DNA of 64,000 bases from Mikania micrantha. Lineage: Eukaryota; Streptophyta; Magnoliopsida; Asterales; Asteraceae. The stretch lies in assembly GCA_009363875.1 (NCBI GenBank), contig CM018690.1, positions 33,795,445 through 33,859,444 on the forward strand. Direction: 5' to 3'. Of this stretch, positions 58,811-64,000 are shown piece by piece (within the stretch, counting starts at the first letter, position 1; every line of letters begins with the position of its first letter). The position numbers were made by a program, and so were the translations under genes. The notes under the pieces are model-generated. The model worked only from the letters and a program-made list of their open reading frames with translations. It was not told the origin of the DNA and made no database searches.

Positions 58811-61747
58811 TCACGTGCCGGTGTTGGTTTGTTCGGCGAATAGATGAGGGTATTTCTTCTTCATCTGATCCTCCCGTTCCCAGGTGTATTCCGGTCCTCG
58901 TCGTGAGTTCCATCGAACTTTTACAATGGGTATCTTACTATGTTTCAACTTCTTGAGTTCCCGGTCCATAATTTCCACCGGTTCCTCAACGAAGTGAAGT
59001 TGTTCATCAACTTGGATTTCCTCCAAAGGAATCGCGAGCGTTTCGTCTGATAAACATTTCTTGAGGTTTGAAACGTGGAACACATTGTGTACGCTACTCA
59101 ATTCCTGTGGTAGCTGTAGTTCGTAGGCCACGGGGCCTATCCGTTTAGTGATCTCGAATGGTCCTATATAACGAGGGTTTAGCTTTCCCCGTTTCCCAAA
59201 TCGTATCACTCCCTTCCAAGGCGAGACTTTAAGAAGTACTCGGTCTCCTACTTGGAATTCCAAAGGTTTGCGCCTCTTATCGGCATAGCTCTTCTGTCGA
59301 TCCCGAGCTGCTGCCATTCTGTTGCGTATCTGCACGATCTTTTCAGTTGTTTCGTGCACAAGCTCGGGTCCGGTCAGTTGGCTTTCCCCAACTTCCGCCC
59401 AACAAAGTGGTGATATGCACTTGCGTCCGTAAAGTGCTTCAAATGGTGCAGCTCCAATGCTGGTGTGGTAGCTGTTATTATATGAGAATTCTACCAAAGG
59501 TAAGTGAGTCTCCCAGCTGTTACCAAAGTCTATCACACATGCTCGAAGCATGTCTTCCAAGGTCTGGATGGTTCGTTCACTCTGACCATCCGTTTGTGGG
59601 TGATAAGCAGTACTCATATCCAACCTCGTCCCGAGTGCCTTGTGTAAGGACTTCCAAAAATGAGCCGTGAAACGGCTGTCTCGGTCTGATATTATGGAGA
59701 TCGGGACTCCGTGTCTGGATACGATTTCCTTCAAGTAGATTCGGGTCAACTTTTCCAATTTATCAGTTTCTTTGATCGGCAAGAAGTGTGCCGATTTCGT
59801 AAGTCGGTCTACGATAACCCAGATGGTATCGCAACCACTTGTGGTCTTTGGTAGCTTCGTGATGAAATCCATGGAAATCTGTTCCCATTTCCATACTGGG
59901 ATTTCTGGCTGTTGGAGTAATCCCGAAGGCTTCTGGTATTCTACCTTGACCTTTGAGCAAGTCAGACACTTACTCACATACGTTGCGATTTCTGACTTCA
60001 TGTTAGGCCACCAATAAGTTGCCTTTAGATCATTGTACATCTTGTCAGAACCTGGATGTACTGAGTATCGACTCTTGTGAGCTTCATCCATCACTACTTC
60101 TCTCAAATCCCTGTAGCGTGGAATCCAAATTCGATCCATTAGGTAGTAAGCTCCGTCATCCTTCTGTTTCATCTGTTTGTCCATCCCCCGCATCGCTTCG
60201 AGGGTAAGGTTTTCCTTTTTCAGAGCTTCTTGTTGTGCGGTCCGAATTTGATTTGGTAGCTCAGAGTGGATGGTAAGTTGTAGTGCACGTACGCGTTTGG
60301 TTGTTTCCTTTCGGCTCAGTGCGTCGGCTACTACATTAGCTTTACCGGGATGATATTTGATTGCACAATCATAATCACCTATCAGTTCGACCCATCTGCG
60401 TTGTCTCATGTTCAGCTCCTTTTGATCGAAAATGTGCTGTAGGCTCTTATGATCAGTAAATATTGTGCACTTGGTGCCGTACAGATAGTGTCGCCAGATC
60501 TTTAGTGCGAACACTACGGCTCCTAACTCTAGATCGTGAGTTGTGTAGTTCTTTTCGTGCACTTTCAATTGTCGTGACGCATAGGCTATAACTTTCTCAC
60601 GTTGCATCAGCACACAACCGAGTCCTTGCTTTGATGCGTCACAGTACACCACAAAATCCTCGCACCCGTCTGGTAGCGATAAGATTGGTGCACTGCACAA
60701 TTTCTGCTTCAACAGATCGAAAGCAGCGTCTTGTTTTTCTCCCCATTCGAATTTCTTGTCTTTGTGTGTGAGGGAAGTCAATGATTGCGCGATCTTCGAG
60801 AATCCTTCGATAAACCGCCTGTAGTACCCGGCCAATCCTAAGAACTGCCGCACTTCAGTTGGAGTCTTAGGTGCTGCCCAATTCTTGATTGCCTCGATTT
60901 TGGCTGGGTCTACGTGTATCCCTTTCTCGTTTACTACGTGTCCAAGGAACTGAACTTCGCGAATCCAGAAATCACACTTGGAGAATTTCGCGTATAGTTG
61001 TTCCTTCTTCAGTAGTTCTAAGACACGTCTCAAGTGATCGGCATGTTCTTCCTGAGTCTTAGAATAGATCAGGATGTCATCAATGAACACGATTACGAAC
61101 TTGTCGAGATACGGTTTACACACCCGATTCATGAGATCCATGAATACTGCTGGTGCGTTAGTCAGTCCAAAAGGCATGACTAGAAATTCATAGTGTCCGT
61201 ACCGTGTCCTGAAGGCTGTCTTCGGTATATCGTCCTCCTGTATTCTGAGTTGATGGTAACCCGATCTCAGATCGATTTTCGAATAGAAGCTTGACCCTTG
61301 TAGTTGATCGAACAGGTCGTCTATTCGTGGTAGGGGGTATCGATTCTTGATCGTTACCTTGTTTAGTTCTCGGTAATCTATACACATACGGAATGAACCG
61401 TCTTTCTTCTTCACGAACAAGACCGGTGCTCCCCAAGGTGAGAAGCTCGGTCGGATAAATCCTTTATCTAACAACTCTTGCAGTTGGTTAGATAGTTCTT
61501 GCATTTCAGTAGGAGCCAATCGATACGGTGCCTTGGCTATTGGTGCTGCTCCGGGGGTTAAATCTATCTGGAACTCCACTTGTCGTGCTGGTGGTAGTCC
61601 CGGTAGATCATCAGGAAAAACTTCCGGATAATCGCGAACAACCTCAATGTCCTCGATCTTTCGTTCCTTCTTTGGTTGTTCGGTGATAAGGGCTAGGATA
61701 GCCGTGTATCCCTTCTTCAGATATTTGCTTGCCTTCATACAGGACAT
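58811..61747 (-). CDS. pol: Pol polyprotein of element B (RT, RNase H, integrase, chromodomain), 5' part cut off
   Basis: Uninterrupted 978-codon frame of a chromovirus-type Ty3/gypsy element. Reverse transcriptase spans about residues 95-265 with the catalytic FIDD at 221-224. RNase H spans about 360-480 (Asp 370, Glu 407, Asp 432, Asp 475). The integrase has an HHCC zinc region (His 557, His 564, Cys 594, Cys 597) and catalytic Asp 627, Asp 688, Glu 724. A chromodomain (about 935-970, VRWNSRRGPEYTWE) directs integration into marked chromatin in related elements. The frame is open upstream of this ATG to 61773, where LTR C interrupts it, so the ATG is not the native start; protease and gag lie beyond C. 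It could have served as the trans-acting partner type for the tandem array. Confidence 0.9.
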   Translation of the reverse strand: MSCMKASKYLKKGYTAILALITEQPKKERKIEDIEVVRDYPEVFPDDLPGLPPARQVEFQIDLTPGAAPIAKAPYRLAPTEMQELSNQLQELLDKGFIRPSFSPWGAPVLFVKKKDGSFRMCIDYRELNKVTIKNRYPLPRIDDLFDQLQGSSFYSKIDLRSGYHQLRIQEDDIPKTAFRTRYGHYEFLVMPFGLTNAPAVFMDLMNRVCKPYLDKFVIVFIDDILIYSKTQEEHADHLRRVLELLKKEQLYAKFSKCDFWIREVQFLGHVVNEKGIHVDPAKIEAIKNWAAPKTPTEVRQFLGLAGYYRRFIEGFSKIAQSLTSLTHKDKKFEWGEKQDAAFDLLKQKLCSAPILSLPDGCEDFVVYCDASKQGLGCVLMQREKVIAYASRQLKVHEKNYTTHDLELGAVVFALKIWRHYLYGTKCTIFTDHKSLQHIFDQKELNMRQRRWVELIGDYDCAIKYHPGKANVVADALSRKETTKRVRALQLTIHSELPNQIRTAQQEALKKENLTLEAMRGMDKQMKQKDDGAYYLMDRIWIPRYRDLREVVMDEAHKSRYSVHPGSDKMYNDLKATYWWPNMKSEIATYVSKCLTCSKVKVEYQKPSGLLQQPEIPVWKWEQISMDFITKLPKTTSGCDTIWVIVDRLTKSAHFLPIKETDKLEKLTRIYLKEIVSRHGVPISIISDRDSRFTAHFWKSLHKALGTRLDMSTAYHPQTDGQSERTIQTLEDMLRACVIDFGNSWETHLPLVEFSYNNSYHTSIGAAPFEALYGRKCISPLCWAEVGESQLTGPELVHETTEKIVQIRNRMAAARDRQKSYADKRRKPLEFQVGDRVLLKVSPWKGVIRFGKRGKLNPRYIGPFEITKRIGPVAYELQLPQELSSVHNVFHVSNLKKCLSDETLAIPLEEIQVDEQLHFVEEPVEIMDRELKKLKHSKIPIVKVRWNSRRGPEYTWEREDQMKKKYPHLFAEQTNTGT

Positions 61748-61773
61748 GATGTTTAACGGTATCCCGCGCCGTT

Positions 61774-64000
61774 TGTCACACCCCCAATTTCAACTAACGG
61801 AATCATACCGTTTGGGAACGTGACAAACCAGGATCTCAGATCATTAGACATAGCGAAGACCTCTATATGAATTTCAAAACATACGTTGGTCTTTAAAACA
61901 TATCATTCAGAGTTTACAAAAAAAAAGTTGCGGAAGCGTTTAAAAACCATAACAGTTGTAAAGTAAACATTACAAACCAAAGTACTTAAATATTCAAATG
62001 TTCAAATTCAAATTCAAAGTGGTTATAATGCATGAGACTCTATCTTCCTAGTCCATGCCAGCTTTAACGCGCGCCTTAACGTCCTGAGAAAACATGCAAA
62101 TCAAGTCAACACAAAGGTTGGTGCATAACACAGGTTTTAAATAATCATAGTGTTCAAAACATCAGTTTGAATAACAAGTTTGTAGATAACATAATCACAA
62201 ATGCACAGTCATGATAGCTAGTCATATAAACTATTTACATACGTGTTCGACACCGAAGCTGACTAGTTGCCATGCTATAGCATGTTTTCGCCTTGCCACT
62301 ATTGTCTATCACAACAATAGTAAAATTGTGTTTGGTCAGTCAAACACCTGCGTAGATCCCATCTACCAGGTGAGGTTTGTCAAACCTAATAGATCTATTT
62401 CCAACTACCACGCTTTGCATTACAGCAAACTAAACGGTTCGAGGTGTGTAAGGACTTTCAAGTTGATATGTTGTCACATAATGTAAACAGATAACTCATG
62501 CAAGTGATATGTATCTAAAAGTAGTTTGTTGTACATGTTTTCTCCCCCAAAACAGTTTAAAATAAGAAAGGGGCCGTGTACGCACCTTTGATAACAGTAG
62601 AATGATCAAATACGTGTGAACTTGCGTAGAAATCCTCTACGAAGAATCTGTGATTTAAACAATAACCTAAAGTTATTCGAAATATCGTGTTGTGCTTTAA
62701 ATCACATACGTATCAACATACGTATGTTAGAGTGTGAGAATTATGCATACGGAAGTACGCGTGACTTTTGAAATCGTTTAAATAAAATCACATTTGATTT
62801 TATTTAATTAATCGCAATTATACGCGATTTCGTGTTCGGATTAAAAATATGAATTTTATCATCCTAATACGTTCGTATTCTCGTTACGGTTCCAACGCAA
62901 CTTGAACGAACTAAAACGGAGTTCGTATGTGGGAGATATTTCAAAAATACCAAAAATACCATTTTTTTTTCCAAAAACCGGCCGAAGCCAGTCTCGAACC
63001 CGCGACCTTCCACTCACCGCACACACACCTAACCAGTCTCGCCCGCTAGGGTATCGCGACTATCATCCGGATTAAATTCTTTTAAATCCTATCAAGTCAG
63101 TTTCCCTTTGTTCTACTATAGCCGAAGCATACACTTCCAAATTGAACCCGATTTCGAATCCAATCGATCTAATCAACATAGATATATGATTCCAGATTCT
63201 TAGACATTCCTAATGAAGGTTCTAATTTGATCCAAACTGAATCAGAATGTTCTAATTAATCCCAAATATGTTCGGTTTTGAACCGCAATATCATTCAACA
63301 CAAAATCTTATAATTCACGATCATAACATCAAATTAACTTAGGCTTTAGATTAATCGAAGCATTCTGAAACTATCTATACCAGTTAATTATATTTTTAAA
63401 CTCTTCAAGATCAGAACCCCCAAAACCGAATCGTCCTAAAACCCTAGTAATCGAACACCATCAATTCTTGTTAATATCATGAAATTGAAACTTGGCTTAG
63501 TTTAGTCGGCTACTTATGAAGCTAACCATCTGATTTAATTCAACTCTCACACTGTTTAAACAAAAAATCCCCAAAACCATTTTTGAAACAAGCCCTAGAA
63601 CTTGAATTCAATCAATTCGGTGTTACTAAACAAAATTGATGCATGGTTTAGTTTAATAGAACACTTCTGAAACTATCTACACACTTTAATTCGATTCTTA
63701 AACTCTTTAAGATCAAAACCCCCAAAACAGTTTTGATATGAACCCTAATTTCTTGAACTTTATCAAAACGATGTTATCAGTTGAAATTGTTTTAGGATAA
63801 GCCTTAGTCGACCATGTTAGAATGTGTAGGTGATAATCATTACCTGGTTTCACTTCGAATTGATGTATCTCGATTAGGTGATGTTCTTCGGCCGTCCCCC
63901 GTTCAAGCTTCTTCAATCCGCACTTCTACGAGGAAATTGTGATATTCAGAGCACTCTAAAGATGTCGACTAAGTGTTAGGAAGCCTCAATTTTGCGTATT
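61774..64000 (-). mobile_element. LTR C, open at the window end
   Basis: TGTCACACCCCC at 61774 marks the 3' end of another minus-strand LTR, inserted into the pol frame of element B next to CCGTT (61769-61773). It is a different subfamily from A and B: the CG-dyad array and the CCACGTGG block are not seen. No other end is reached. The interior has no convincing gene; frames at 62211-62486 and 63713-63916 match nothing known. A tRNA-like segment lies at about 62990-63045. Confidence 0.75.
62990..63045 (-). other. tRNA-like A-box/B-box pair
   Basis: On the minus strand GGGCGAGACTGG (63033-63044) resembles a polymerase III A box and GGTTCGAGAC (62991-63000) a B box, about 35 bp apart as in tRNAs. 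The T-stem and the rest do not pair well, so this is not a working tRNA. It may be part of a tRNA-derived SINE or a chance match. Confidence 0.35.

Noticed and set aside
62990..63060. A tRNA gene on the minus strand
   Set aside because: A- and B-box-like words are present, but the T-stem and acceptor stem do not pair. Reported only as tRNA-like.

Overview
The window is nuclear DNA of a flowering plant. It has multi-exon genes with GT-AG introns, a chromovirus-type Ty3/gypsy family with LTRs of about 3 kb, Helitrons, Harbinger and hAT elements, and a scrap of plastid DNA. The repeat types would fit a large eudicot genome, perhaps Asteraceae; that is inference and was not tested.

Host genes are few. 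(1) A complete spliceosomal DEAH-box helicase of the Prp2/DHX16/DEAH1 type lies on + (3385-14334). Its 24 exons sum to exactly 1043 codons plus a stop. Its introns carry a solo LTR, a fold-back LINE fragment, SINE-like pieces and a tandem repeat. (2) A six-exon coiled-coil protein gene lies on - (45543-47584), with an unexplained extra exon pair just downstream. (3) A strictosidine-synthase-like pseudogene lies on + (41021-41928), split by a small Harbinger MITE.

The centre (18052-39155) is a nested structure. An outer solo LTR with target duplication CTATG contains a tandem Ty3/gypsy array, LTR-internal-LTR-internal-LTR, with an exact period of 7640 bp. The array as a whole is flanked by the duplication GTTAC. 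Both internal copies keep an intact gag, but pol has lost the reverse transcriptase core and carries stops, so the element is non-autonomous.

From 48.2 to 50.8 kb a Helitron carries a Harbinger element that encodes only the Myb/SANT-like ORF1, plus a SINE-like insert. A second, uninterrupted copy of the same Helitron family at 16.7-17.3 kb serves as the empty site for both insertions.

The right end (53.2-64 kb) is a stack of minus-strand LTR elements. LTR A contains a nuclear plastid fragment (rpoB joined to rpoC1). Element B, with an uninterrupted RT-RNaseH-integrase-chromodomain frame, inserted into LTR A. Element C inserted into B and runs off the window.

A non-coding pattern links several of these LTRs: arrays of a CG-rich near-palindrome (CGCGGTACGCG) with almost constant alternating spacing of about 33 and 46-50 bp. 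In the gypsy LTRs the array sits directly upstream of a TATA box.
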